64,000 nucleotides of DNA. It comes from Trichostrongylus colubriformis. Its lineage: Eukaryota; Nematoda; Chromadorea; Rhabditida; Trichostrongylidae. Shown piece by piece: positions 11,801 to 22,462 of this stretch. The DNA lies in the NCBI GenBank assembly GCA_963978905.1, contig OZ022257.1, forward strand, positions 9,756,509 to 9,820,508, in the 5' to 3' direction. The position numbers and the translations under genes are program-made. Position 1 is the stretch's first letter. Each line of letters begins with the position of its first letter. The notes under the pieces were generated by a model, which was not told the DNA's origin, searched no databases, and saw only the letters and a program-made list of their open reading frames with translations.

Positions 11801-14800
11801 GGAGGCGAGAGCGCCATCGTCCTACTGTCGTCTTTCGCCTGATACTATCATATAATCATAAATTTGCACACTCGAGCGAATATTTTCGCTTAAGCCTTGA
11901 AGAAGAAAGGGAGGATCCCCTCTCTTTTTAAGGCTTAAGCAAAACTTGCGCGAACAGTGTGTGCCTCTACTATATTGCACTTTAGTAGAGCCAGACGACG
12001 CTAGCGCCTCAAACGGATGTCATGTTCGTGATCAGCACCCCAAATAACCTCCCTTGGCAAACTTTCAGCGGTTTTGGTGAAAACGAGTTGTTACGCCAGA
12101 TTGGTGCAATTGCACCAATTGAGCACAATCGCTACAAACGGATGTCATACAGTGCTCTGCATAATTATACAGCCACCTATAAATTGTCCAAAAACTCTGT
12201 TCGCAGAGTGATTCAAAAAAAGTCCTAAGTGAAAGATGTAGCCAGTGTGGACGCGCATTTGCGCATCCATACCAAATTTTAGCTAAGAAACATAGAAGAT
12301 TCTTTTCTTAATTTGTTTCGAAAATGGCCCTCATACCATTATGCAAAATTATACAGCCACTGAACAGGTTGACGAGTGCGTCAGTCTGTTCAGTGGCTGT
12401 ATAATTTTGCAGAATGGTATGAGCGGCATTTTCGAAACAAATTAAGAAAAGAATCTTCTATGTTTCTTGGCTAAAATTTGGTATGGATGCGCGAATGCGC
12501 GTCCGCACTGGCTACATCTTTCACTTAGAGACTTTTTTGAATTACTCTGCGAACAGAGTTTTTAGACAATTTATAGGTGGCTGTATACTTATGCAGAGCA
12601 CTGTATTCGTGATCAGCGTTCAAATAACCCCAAATTTCAGCGTTCAAATAACCCCAAATTTCTAGTGCAATCTACTTTTTTCTCGCTTTTTGGGGGTCTC
12701 TATATGTAAGGGTACAGGCCCCCTTCCTCCGGTCCATGGCTTGCATAAGAGCAGGAGGGTGCAGGCAGTTGTTTGACCCAACAACCTTTCCTGAATGTCA
12801 TAGGGTGTTAGCAGGAGGTCCATGAAACGTCTGTCAGTCAGCAGTGGCTCACATAGTTCGAACAGGTCGACTTCATGTCAGTCACCGGTTACTGACATGG
12901 GCACGAATGAGTTAAGGTTGTCCAATACCGCAACTCTGCGTGCGGAGCCGAAACACCGCAAAATCGCGAAGTCTGCAGCATCCTATCTCCTATTGTTGAT
13001 GGGGGAGATATGAATTTCTGAAACTGGGACCTTCTAGGCGTTATCCTGAGCAGTTGCTATAAAAGTTAGTAAACTGAAGCTCGAAAAGTATACATAAAAA
13101 GCAAAAAGGTAAGATACAATGAGCACGAGAAGCAAAAAAGTTGTGTCATGGCAGAAACTTTGTTTTTAACCATGTGTTCTATACCGTTCCACGCCTCAGC
13201 AGTAAAATTGGTGTGTAATACCTTTAAGTAGGCTAAACTAAAATTTGGATCAGACTGTTTTCGTGGGAAAAAGCTAACTGAAATGGCATCTGGTTGGGCT
13301 TTCAAGCGCTGCTGTATGTGGTGCGCGCAGTAACGTGCGGTAGCCAAACTGGTAATAATTTTATGCTACTGGATACTTCTATCGTCTTCTTTGTACTGAA
13401 TTTTAAAAAGAAATTTTTAAGAAGAAAATGAAATTTTGAATGGACCTGTATGCGAACTATGCTAATTATGCTCAGCGTTGTAGGTTTCAATCTCAGAGGC
13501 GATTCCACATTCGAAGCTTTTGGTTTAACGAAGGAAAGAGAAAATTTCAGAGTGGAATCTACTGATTGTAAGAACTTCAAGTCCAGTTCTGACAATTGTT
13601 ATTCTCGTATATTCGTCCCTTAGTCTCTTTTTTCGGGCTTGCATACCTATTTTGCTGTGCAGGTGGTTGGCTACTGGGCCCATCTGAAGTAAAAGGGGGT
13701 TCTTTATCAGTATGCTATTGTAGCAAGCTCTTATAGAACGCGAAAGGTCTTCTAGTCACCCATGAAGTTGAGTGTTCTGCTACACTGACGTGTACTCGAT
13801 GAAATTTGCTTGAGGTCCTCCTCCTTTATCTCCTTCTGAATATAAAGATGCTAGAGAGCGAGGAAAAGGCACTCCTCCGCCGCCTCCAGAAGAAGAGGAA
13901 GAATCCCATTTTTTCGTTAGGTGAGAGGGCTTTCTCTGCTCGTATTTTTCTTTTTGCAAAAAAAAAAAAAAATGATTTCACGCGCATGATAGTAGGAATT
14001 GGTACCAGACGTTCGACAACTTCCCAGATTTTTCTCCCCTCACTAAATGCAAAGCACTAGAAATAGGTAAGGCAACAACTCGGAAGTGATCTCCTCGCTA
14101 CAGTCACCTTGGCTTGCGGCCGCGACGAAATAAGGAAGTTTCTCGGATTTTTTTCAAGCGGCGGTGCTTCGCGACTCTAGCGTTTCAAGCGCGGTGCTCC
14201 GCGACTCTAGCGACGAGTGCACAACCAATCGGTCCCTAGGCATGAAAAGATGCACTGCAGCGAATTAGACCGTCACGCTCCGTCCATAGTGGGGATTTTG
14301 CCACATATCACTTCTTCTGAAGTAGAAGATTTTTTTTAGTGAATATTTTTCACAGTTCTAAGTTTTCGCTTGCCCGCGATGCCTTGAAAGTATTCATCAT
14401 GACACAAAATGGTTTTCTAGGGTACTTGTTCTTCTTGTTATATTGGTTGTACTACTCACCACGTTGAGTGCTATGATGTATTACATGAAGACGTTGCAAA
14501 GGGCTCAACAAATTGAAGGTAGCTCAATTCAGAGTTGACGATACCGCTGTTTTTCATCGATGAATGCGGGTAGCATGGTACCATTACTTATCATGCTATC
14601 CACATATATTTATTACCGTAAATACACACATATATTAACTCTCGCTCACAGTGGCGCATCCGGTAGCTTTGCTGCACATTAGCAGTAGTGTCACTTGTGA
14701 GCTTTTGGTTGACGATATAGTCTACATCGATCCTATCATAAACTGCTTCATGGACGCGTACCTTATCAGAATGGTGGTTTCCGTGGTAGATCCAAGCCAC

Positions 14801-17797
14801 TTTGTGTTTTGTGATCATTGTTAGTAACGGCAGAGTCATTTCTTAATATTCCAGAGGAGAAAGCTCGGATCAAGACGGGCACGACTGAAACGGAAGTGAG
14901 TAGCAGTTTAATGAACTGCCTTGAATGGGGTGAGGCTACATACGACAGAAAATCGCGTGGCCGCCCGCGATGAGCGGCGCGGAGGGTGCGAATGCCAGTG
15001 GCAGGGCATGGCAGCCTTTAAGTGAGGCACTGTGGCATGGGTGGAAGTGCAGAGGTAGCGCAGCAACGCTCTCTCGGGCTCCCAGGGCAATCGATTCGCA
15101 AGTCGTACTGGTGACGCCGCGAAGCGATTTTCAGGCATGAGTAGCCTCACCCTCTTCAATGTGATCTTGTAACGTAGTGCCCAGATTAACTGCTAACGCT
15201 TCGAGGCTATCCATTCCATTTTAGAGTGAAAGTTGTGACGTTTACGTGCATCGCTCTTCCTTTGGAAACGCTTGCTGATCCGACAGCGTGGAGTTGCGCG
15301 AGCCGCACGCGATTAAAAGCTCATGAGGCAAAGCAGAGATGCGATAAAGAAAGATATCAAGGAGAGAAAAACCTCTGTGCTGACTGAGACAGCAGAGATG
15401 GGAGGGGATCTGCAGTTCTCGGGCAGAATTTCGACCAAAATGACGTGTCTTCGACATGAACGGTAGCGTCACTGCCTCAGAGGGGCTTTGAAAAGGTTAT
15501 CTAAGACTTCTACTCCGATCTCTCGATCACCATATCAACCTACTTAGCAGCAATCTGAAGCAGGATAACACCGTACCTTCAATTAACCCTTGAGTAGTCC
15601 TACACACCAGCCTCGGCCAAAAATAGTGCACCCTGCACTCACAAGATCAAACGAAAACATCTGTAGAATTTACATCAACCCCCATCGAAACTCTTGCTCC
15701 GCAAAGTACTTGAAGCAATGCATATTCACCTCGTGGGAAACCAGCAAGACTGTGTTGCTGTCAAGAAGGGAAACCCGCAGACATGCATTGGCAACTATCA
15801 CCCAATCTTTCTGCTGTCTGTAGTCTACAAACTTCTCACTCGAACCACCTTGCATAGGATTCGCAGAATATTAGACGAAGGACAACCACGTGAGCGAGCA
15901 GGGTTTCAGAAAGTGTTTAGTAATATCGTTTACATCCATGCGATCACTGGTATCGACCGGTCTCAGAAGTTTCGAAACAGATGCGGTTAAGTACGCGAGT
16001 TGAGTTCTATTACGTATAAGATTCACCCGTTCTTTCCGTTTGGCTGAGACAAGGCGATACCATCTCGTACCAACTTTCAGCGCCACACTTGTAAAGACCA
16101 TGCGTGAGGTTGGGAATGCATGTGAATGAAGGTCGATGGGCGGCATCTGTCTCCTCTTCTCTGGCGACGTCATGCTCATGACACCAGAAATCAAGCAGGA
16201 GACAAACTGCTAGTATCGGGTGAACCTGAACCTTCATAAGGAGTGGAGTGGTACCTAGTGCCCCATTCATGCTTAATGGAATCCTAACCATGTGCTCCAG
16301 CCATGTGTACCTAGGTTAGGAAAACAATGTGATGAATGACACCAGAGTTGATCAGAATAAAGTGGATAGCCTTAGAGCGTTCAAGACTATCGAGAGTGGT
16401 AAAGAAGACAAAGAACAATGGGCTCCGCTCCCATCTCTTCATTTCACTGTCCTTCCTGCTCATAGATGTCTAGTATTAACTCGATGTAAGTAGGATGAGC
16501 ATGTGGTCAGCGTCATGTAACGTGCTAACGAGAGGACCATGCTCGGTGTATATCGATACACGCAACTGCAAAGGAGAAGTGTCCGGAGTTTCGAACTCCG
16601 TCGACGATCAAAGACAGGGCTTGCTGCTGTTGTTAAGGAATTGAAGATCAGAAGAGCCGGAAACGTTATATAAAATTCTGATGATCATTGAACTAGGACG
16701 ATAGCCGTCTTTCACAAAAGTTCTGTATTCCGTTTCATGGGGTCCTTAAAGCCAGAAGCGCTCATTGGACTACTGTGGCTCACGACAGGAACTAATGGAG
16801 TCGTTGTTGGTGCCTACATAAGGCCCTCAGTGAAGTAAGGGGCGATGGATGATACATGTGATACATGCATTCTGTGTGCTCCCTTATGGTTAGATTCACT
16901 TCGGTGATGGATGTTGCAGTGATTGGTCTGAGCACCCAACTTTATCCCAAGCCTCAGTGTACGAGGGGGAACAGTTTCTTTTCCCTCTGGATTTTTGATG
17001 AAGTAACGTCGGATGCCGAGCACGTGCGCCTACATCGTACACTCCGCACTCCCACTTTCTCTTTTTACTTCATTAACCCTACTCAGAACCGTCCAAATGT
17101 ATCAGTTCGACGGGAAGGTGGTTTGCATTGTACCTCATGCTGCGATTTCGCGGCTTTTCGTGGGACTGTATCGAAGCCTGTCGCTGTCTATCATATTCTC
17201 CTTCATTGCTTCGCCCTGACTTTGCATTCTTAAAAAAGCCTGCCTCTCTTCCCTTACTGATGAACACAGAGGGAGGTTATTTCTATGCTTAACCTCCGTC
17301 TAAGGGCCCGTGCAAAACGGAGGTTGAACTACTTCCTCGTTTTTCCCCCCTCAAAAACTTTTCGAATAAAATCTCTTCGTTGTAAATAATCATTTACTTT
17401 TTTGCAAACGTTCTCAAACTTCTCCCCCCCCCCCCCCACCCGATACATTTTGAATAATATAAAATTTCTGTTTATTTTTTACTGCGATAGCATGCAATAG
17501 CTTTTCAGAGCTCATCATCCACCAGAAGCACTCGTAAACTCCATAGAGGCAAACAAGTGTCCCTCGTTGTTTTTGATTCGGAAAGAGCGAAAATTGAGGT
17601 GAGCTGTTGCTCTTCCTTTCATGTGTCGTGTTTCGGTAGATCTGTCCTTGTTATGTGGTCATTTTTTGAAGAGCAGCAGTCTTGAGACTTCCTGTTTTTA
17701 CTCTCAGTCCCATGCCGCCATTCATATACCTCGTCAAGAAACCTCGTTTCTTCGCGCTCTAAGCGACTTTCGTTCGTTTTCATTCACTAATGAGTGA
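8729..17797 (+). CDS. Gene A: predicted single-pass membrane protein with Pro/Glu-rich stalk (5' end unresolved)
   Basis: Exons 8729-8863, 13815-13920, 14421-14518, 14855-14895, 17509-17598 and 17708-17797 have agreeing phases (1, 2, 1, 0, 0) and end at TGA 17795-17797. In order the product has an ectodomain piece with FTCITYR, a stalk with PPPLSPSEYKDA and a PPPPPEEEEE run, a membrane span starting VLVLLVILVVLL, and a juxtamembrane KTLQRAQQIE helix. A Ser/Arg/Lys-rich tail starting SSSSTRSTRK follows, then a last exon starting SHAAIHIPRQ. I do not recognise the family. The first exon listed starts in phase 1, so at least one upstream exon is missing; a weak signal-like ORF near 8500 does not give the right phase. 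Exons 1-3 of gene H could supply the missing N-terminus. A LINE fragment and many MITEs fill the introns. Confidence 0.58.
9126..9291. mobile_element. Harbinger-like MITE with TTA duplication
   Basis: Inverted ends GGCCGCATTCATACTCAGCG and GCAGAGTATGAAAGCAGCC are flanked by TTA on both sides (9123-9125 and 9292-9294), the 3-bp signature of PIF/Harbinger elements. Confidence 0.7.
9514..9906. mobile_element. TTAA-MITE family A copy
   Basis: Near-palindrome with ends AGGAATC and GATTCCT, an internal GTATTTGCTTAATAAGGGCC arm and GACTGTTTACGTGACC core shared with copies at 24797, 27735, 36721, 55128, 57195 and 63848. Flanks here are degenerate. Confidence 0.75.
10610..11065. mobile_element. TTAA-MITE family F copy
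   Basis: Starts AGACACCAGAAGGGGGTAAT, ends TTCTGGTTCCT, and is flanked by TTAA (10606-10609 and 11066-11069). Relatives at 25959, 47524 and 56660. Confidence 0.8.
12150..12603. mobile_element. 454-bp near-perfect palindrome, Tc1/mariner-type MITE
   Basis: Ends CAGTGCTCTGCATAATTATA and its inverse, flanked by TA at 12148-12149 and 12604-12605. The arms of about 220 bp match almost base for base around a short centre near 12376. CAGTG ends plus a TA duplication are typical of Tc1-like elements. Confidence 0.88.
13815..13920 (+). CDS. Gene A exon (Pro/Glu-rich stalk)
   Basis: Acceptor TTTGCTTGAG ends at 13814; donor GTGAGA at 13921. The frame gives PPPLSPSEYKDARERGKG, then five Pro and five Glu, then SHFFV. 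It starts in phase 1 and ends in phase 2. An in-frame TGA lies just upstream of the acceptor, which supports this left edge. Confidence 0.6.
14421..14518 (+). CDS. Gene A exon (transmembrane span)
   Basis: Acceptor GGTTTTCTAG ends at 14420; donor GTAGCT at 14519. One base completes Arg, then 32 codons start VLVLLVILVVLLTTL, an obvious membrane span, followed by a polar QRAQQIE. It ends in phase 1. Confidence 0.65.
14855..14895 (+). CDS. Gene A exon (juxtamembrane, 41 bp)
   Basis: Acceptor TTAATATTCCAG ends at 14854; donor GTGAGT at 14896. It completes a Glu codon and reads EKARIKTGTTETE, ending in phase 0. A GC-rich 225-bp MITE begins 32 bp downstream. Confidence 0.6.
14928..15152. mobile_element. 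GC-rich MULE-like MITE in gene A intron
   Basis: Ends GGGTGAGGCTACATACG and GTAGCCTCACCC; flanks CCTTGAATG and TCTTCAATG match at 7 of 9 positions. Core shared with 1674-1899. Confidence 0.7.
15590..16690 (+). pseudogene. RTE-like LINE reverse transcriptase fragment in gene A intron
   Basis: Successive frames on the plus strand read GNYHPIFLLSVVYKLLTR and DEGQPRERAGFQKVFS, then GDVMLMTPE in place of the usual F-A-D-D catalytic box, then VYLG and the C-terminal ERTMLGVYRYTQ. The order matches palm to C-terminal region of RTE-type non-LTR retrotransposons. Several stops and frameshifts show it is dead. Confidence 0.78.
17509..17598 (+). CDS. Gene A exon (Ser/Arg-rich tail)
   Basis: Acceptor AGCTTTTCAG ends at 17508; donor GTGAGC at 17599. 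Thirty codons in phase 0 read SSSSTRSTRKLHRGK and then VSLVVFDSERAKIE. The matching tail exon of gene C also begins with a Ser run in phase 0. Confidence 0.62.
17708..17797 (+). CDS. Gene A terminal exon
   Basis: Strong acceptor TTTTTACTCTCAG ends at 17707. Phase 0 reading gives 29 codons, SHAAIHIPRQETSF onward, and a TGA. No AATAAA lies close by; the nearest, at 18673, is about 880 bp away. Confidence 0.55.
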   Translation, partial: SHAAIHIPRQETSFLRALSDFRSFSFTNE

Positions 17798-17904
17798 ATC
17801 AGCACCTTTGATTCTTGATGGGCGCGATTCACAGATTACTACGTGCTTTTAAGTCCATCCTCGAAGATCATCTGAAAGATCTCGAGGCATCTCGCGATGA
17901 GGCC

Positions 17905-18130
17905 GCGTTCATACTTTGCGCACCGGCGGCACGGCGTCAAGCTGACCCAACCATTTGCCTGCCGAAGACGACTGCGTCAATAGATAATGCGCACCGTTTG
18001 CAAACGCTCTACCCAACCACACCACAGTATGGTGATCGTGGCGAGAGTCTAGGAATTCAAATTCGAATATGACTGGTTGCCACAGTTGGATAATGCCGTC
18101 TGTGCATCTCATGAGGCACTATGCCAAGAT
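17905..18130. mobile_element. Harbinger-like MITE, degenerate
   Basis: Begins GGCCGCGTTCATACTTTGCG and holds TATGGTGATCGTGGCGAGAG, as in copies at 21866-22214 and 45240-45709. The right arm is broken. GTTGCCACAGTTGGATAATG recurs as a direct repeat near 18075 and 18263. Confidence 0.55.
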
Positions 18131-19100
18131 TCAAAATCGAAATCGAAATCTCGGCTGCACCCGCTACGATGTTACGTATAAAACCAAAAGTAGCGTACTG
18201 ATGGATCCTGATAGGGAATTTTCACCAAAACTTAATTTCTCGCCCAATTCTGTGATTCTGAGGTTGCCACAGTTGGATAATGCTGTCTGATCTCATGAAG
18301 TCGCGTTTCCTGCACCCTGCACCCATTTGAAAAAAGGGTCCACTGCAGTGATGAGGCCTCCTTGTTTCTAGTTTTGCGAATCGCTCTCAAAATGTTGTTA
18401 TCGGTGAAAGCATGCTGCAACGTGCCCAATATAGAAGTAGGGAAGCTCATGAGGAGATACAGATGTATTCAGGAATAATCAAAGCTTGGGACATATCGAG
18501 CTTCCCCAGCTTTTTCCTGAATGTTTTACTATTAGCAGACAGGAGAATGGTGGGCGGTAGCAACTTGAACTATCTGGCGTAACGGTTAGAAATTAGGTTG
18601 AACATCAAGGAATGTATGAAGGAATTGTATTTCGAGGAATAGTGAAGAATAATGCCAACAATTCAAAATAATAATAAAATGATAAAGTGTGGAGGGTAGA
18701 TTGATGCATAATGCTTTTAGGACAAGTCATCTGAGACCGGTACCTCGTCAACGGAAATCAGAGAAGTGAAACAAGTGCCTCCGAATCAATAGATCATGTG
18801 AAAAGTCATAGTCTCAGCGCGTACATTTATAAAATACCAATTTGCATGATATATACATATTCAAATTTCGTTCAAGTAAAACTCACTCGTGCCATGTCTT
18901 CGAGCGCCATTTTGTTACTGATAATTTGGAGAATCTGTTGGTCTCCACGCGCATATTTATGCCAGAATGTCAGTACCTCACAAAAAGGTTATTACGCATT
19001 TTAAGGTAGTGGGTGGGACAAGGTGTTAGGGTGTTTTCTACCCTATGGTTACTGCATCCCGCATGAGTATTGTTGTATTGCACTTACTAGGGAAGGGTTT
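18130..19100. other. Spacer, no gene recognised
   Basis: AT-rich with a direct repeat copy near 18263 and AATAAT runs near 18670. I see no exon-like pair of splice sites around an open frame here. Confidence 0.4.
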
Positions 19101-19103
19101 CCA

Positions 19104-19542
19104 CCTCCCATGGAATTTTGAAATGGGACCCAGATGGATCGATAGAGCTCCGAATGCTGATTATAAAGTGAAAACCAGAATTGCTAAATGGCATTCTGAA
19201 GCGAGTTACGAGGGGTCAAAGTTTGCCTATGACCTAATTGTCGAGGCTTATTGCCATCAGCACGGCCATGCTAAGCCAGCATCGACCACCGTGGCTTACT
19301 GGTGGTGTACAACTCAATCCTGCAGATCTGGAACACCACCGGTAAGCCACGATGGTCGATGCTGGCTTAGCAACAGCCGTGCTGATGGCAAAGTGCCTCG
19401 CCAATGAGGTGTCACAGGCAAACTTTGACCCCTCGTAACTCGCTTCCATGAATGCCATTTAGCAATTTTGGTTTTCACAGTTATAATCAGTATTCGGAGC
19501 TCTATCGATCCACCCGGGTCTCATTTCAAAGTTCCATGGGCA
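19104..19542. mobile_element. Foldback element of about 440 bp
   Basis: Left arm with CGAGTTACGAGGGGTCAAAG and GACCACCGTGGCTTACTGG is repeated inverted on the right; centre near 19320. A diverged piece with GGGGTCAAAGTTTGC occurs at 57600-57760. No clear target duplication was found. Confidence 0.7.
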
Positions 19543-20984
19543 TTTCAAAGTCCCATTTCGAAGTTCTCATTTCAAGTTCCATTTCGAAGTCCTTACACGC
19601 CTTCTCTGCCACAAGTGGATAATTACTGACCTGGGGATAGTGAAGCTATTGCAAAAGGCTATTGGACGGGCTATTGGGTCGACGACATGAGATATTGAGC
19701 AGAGGCAGACTGAGGACGAATCCAAATCCGATCTTGCCTTCCCCTTATATGATGAATTCGTCGAACACACCGACAGAGTCGCCATATAGCAGCTTGTGAA
19801 AGCATTCAAAAAAAATTAGGCTGAAGATATATGACAGCATGTAGCAGCTTGTAAAAGCTTTCTGTAGAGTTCAGTCTAGAGATAAATATTATATGTAAAT
19901 GTGGTATATGAATATTTATTTATTCATTTATTTGCAAATACATCACAAGGATGTGTCACAGGAAAAAGAAAAATTTGAAACGAAACACACTAGATTTATG
20001 CACAGCACTAATCGATTCATTTGCAACACGGGTGCCATTGGTGGCTCCACATCCAGAATGAGCAAAAACATGTACACAGTCAGATAATCACTCGCACCTA
20101 TATGCACTTAGTGCTTTTTTGCATATTACCAACCAGGTGGCTCGCGCACACCACTGCGCGCGATTCATGGCGATGCTGTGCAAAATGGGTTTGATCGGCA
20201 CGACCACAGTTGTGTATGGAGTTGAGTGGAAACTTCCTTTCCTCACCTTTCAGCTGGGTCATTTATTTGAATAAAAGAAGAGAAGATGGCTTGATAAAAA
20301 AGTATTTCGGTATAATCATACTTCAGTCGCTATCGAACCCGTTTCACACGTCATCGACACGAACCGCGCGCAGTAGTGTACGCGAGCCAGCTGGTTTAGG
20401 TCATCATTGGGAGTCTGAATAGTTAAGACATCGATGGTTTTGTACACATTGATAGTAGATCCAAGTCCCGATTATCGACGTATATCGTTTTCGTAAACAT
20501 GCTTCACTATTTGGAATTTTGCTCAGTTTAGCGGTTGATGCCCACTGTTGCGGCCACTACGGCCTTAGAAAATGATTCCGAGTGAATCGCTTGCTTTGCA
20601 ATCACAAATATAGGTTGCATCATGGTTATCAATGTAGATCGCAGTATCAAGAGAAATGCACCATTTTTTGGAACGCTAGGCAATTCAGCGGTTGATACAT
20701 CGGCCACTGATATCAGAACATAATCAAAATATGTTCACCCAATGGCACTGAGCATAAGACGCTCTTGCTGAAGCGGTCGTATAGTAGTATCAAGCGATGT
20801 GGAGGATTTCATCCCCCAATTCCTAACGGTTCTTATCAGACTCTGTAAGCCGTAGTCCGTTTCACTGAGGCCCCTGTATCCAACAATACCATTGAGGTCC
20901 CCGTACCCTACAACACCTGCGAATGTGAACATTCCACTGTTAGCCGCGAAAGCGTACCGCCCTTGGTGACATTTTCCTTCTCAC

Positions 20985-21740
20985 GCTCCAAATCGAATCT
21001 TATCAACCATTATCAGTTCGGGTCACCCACAATTAATGTTCCCGTCGCACCCTGCAAAACACCTATTGGTATGAACGCTCCAGGACCAATGCGAATAGCG
21101 AAACGGATTTGGCGACTCTAGCTTTTTTACGCTCTTTATCGAATCTTATCAACCGTTATCAGTGCGGGTCACCCACCATTAATGTCCCCGTCTTACCTCG
21201 CAAAATACTTGTGAGTATGAACGCTCCAGGACCAATGCGAATGGCGAAACGGTTTCGACGACATTCGCCTTCTCATGCTCCTTATCAAATCTTATCAACC
21301 GTTGTCAACCTGGATCAGCCACCATTAATGTCCCCGTCTTACCCCGCAAAAGACTTGTGAGTATGAACGCTCCGGGACCAATGCGAAAAGCGAAACGAAT
21401 TCGACGACTCTAGCCTTTTTGCGCTCCATATCGAATCTTATCAACCGTTATTAATGCGGGTCACCCACCATTAATGTCCCTGGCCCCTCCTGCTGAACAC
21501 TTATGAGTGCCAGCGCTCTTGCATCAACGCGAAAGGCGAAACGGATCTGGCGACATTTGTCTTCCGAGGCTCCTTATCAGCCCTTATCAGTTGCAATCAC
21601 TTTCGGTCCACCACCATTAGTGTGCCCTTGCCACCCCTCACATCACTTGTAAAATTCATGGTCCCAGCTTTACGGCGAGGTGAGATATGAATTTCGTGAC
21701 AGACGGACACACACACACAGACAGACAGACATACTAAGCG
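20985..21740 (+). repeat. 146-bp tandem array with microsatellite tail
   Basis: ATGAACGCTCC recurs at 21071, 21217 and 21363, and a diverged unit follows, each with TTATCAACCGTTATCA-like and ACCACCATTAATGTCCC segments. The array ends in GTGACAGACGGACACACACA and CAGA repeats. Single diverged units lie near 5140-5290, 10130-10520 and 32095-32220. Confidence 0.8.
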
Positions 21741-21865
21741 AATTATATATAGTAGGATGTGCAAAAGAAGAAAAAGACCTCTAACCGTATTGATTGATAG
21801 CGTAGCTATAGCGTAGAAGGGGTGCGCATTTTGATCAGCTGCATAATGAAATTATATTGCTAGTG

Positions 21866-22214
21866 AGGCTATGTTTATACTTTGCGCAAGGCGTCGACAC
21901 AGGCGGCGAGGGCGACACTCTGGTGTCGCGCTCCGTTTGTGAAACGCTCGACCTGAAAACAGTATAGTATGATGATCGTGGCGAGAGCTTACGAATTTAA
22001 ATCGAGTTTTAGCATAATGTCAGACTATGCCAAGATCCAAATTCGAGTTCGTGGGCTCTCGGCACGATCATCATGCTGGAGCGTGGTTGGGTCGAAAGTT
22101 TTATAAACGGAGCGCGTCACCAGAGTGCCGCCGTTTGACGGCCGACACCTGACTTTTCCACCATCACCTGACTTTTCCGCCATCACCGCCGGTGAGCAAA
22201 GTATGAACGCTGCA
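21866..22214. mobile_element. Harbinger-like MITE
   Basis: Inverted ends with TTTATACTTTGCGC and GCAAAGTATGAACGC, GATGATCGTGGCGAGAGC arms, and a CACCTGACTTTTCC internal duplication. Confidence 0.6.
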
Positions 22215-22399
22215 TACCTCTTAGTTTTCACGCTTCCATTCTAACGCTTGAGGGCATTTGGAACTTGCACAACGCCAAACTGCTGACAAGTTTTATCACG
22301 GAATCGTGAGGAAAACAGCTGAAATGCTTACATAAACATTGTAGAGCGGTATATATGAGATTTACAATGTGTTTCACATTAGTTCAACCATTTCCACGC

Positions 22400-22462
22400 A
22401 TGGTGATTCTCTTCCTGTCATGTTTCCTATATCTACTCACTGAGCCATCGCGAGGTTTCGAG
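22400..22462 (+). CDS. Gene B first exon (signal peptide)
   Basis: The ATG at 22400 begins MVILFLSCFLYLLTEPSRG, a typical signal peptide; donor GTATCT at 22463, phase 0. ATG 22355 in the same frame is an alternative start; I prefer 22400 because the hydrophobic core then follows the Met directly. GTTTCG within the exon is a less likely donor. Confidence 0.55.

Noticed and set aside
19899..20087. Possible exon EKEKFETKHTRF after a GTGTCACAG acceptor
   Set aside because: Gene A already has a better terminal exon at 17708, and no donor or upstream exon links to this one.
21700..21735. CA/CAGA repeat as CRISPR-like array
   Set aside because: Simple microsatellite without spacers, in a eukaryotic window.
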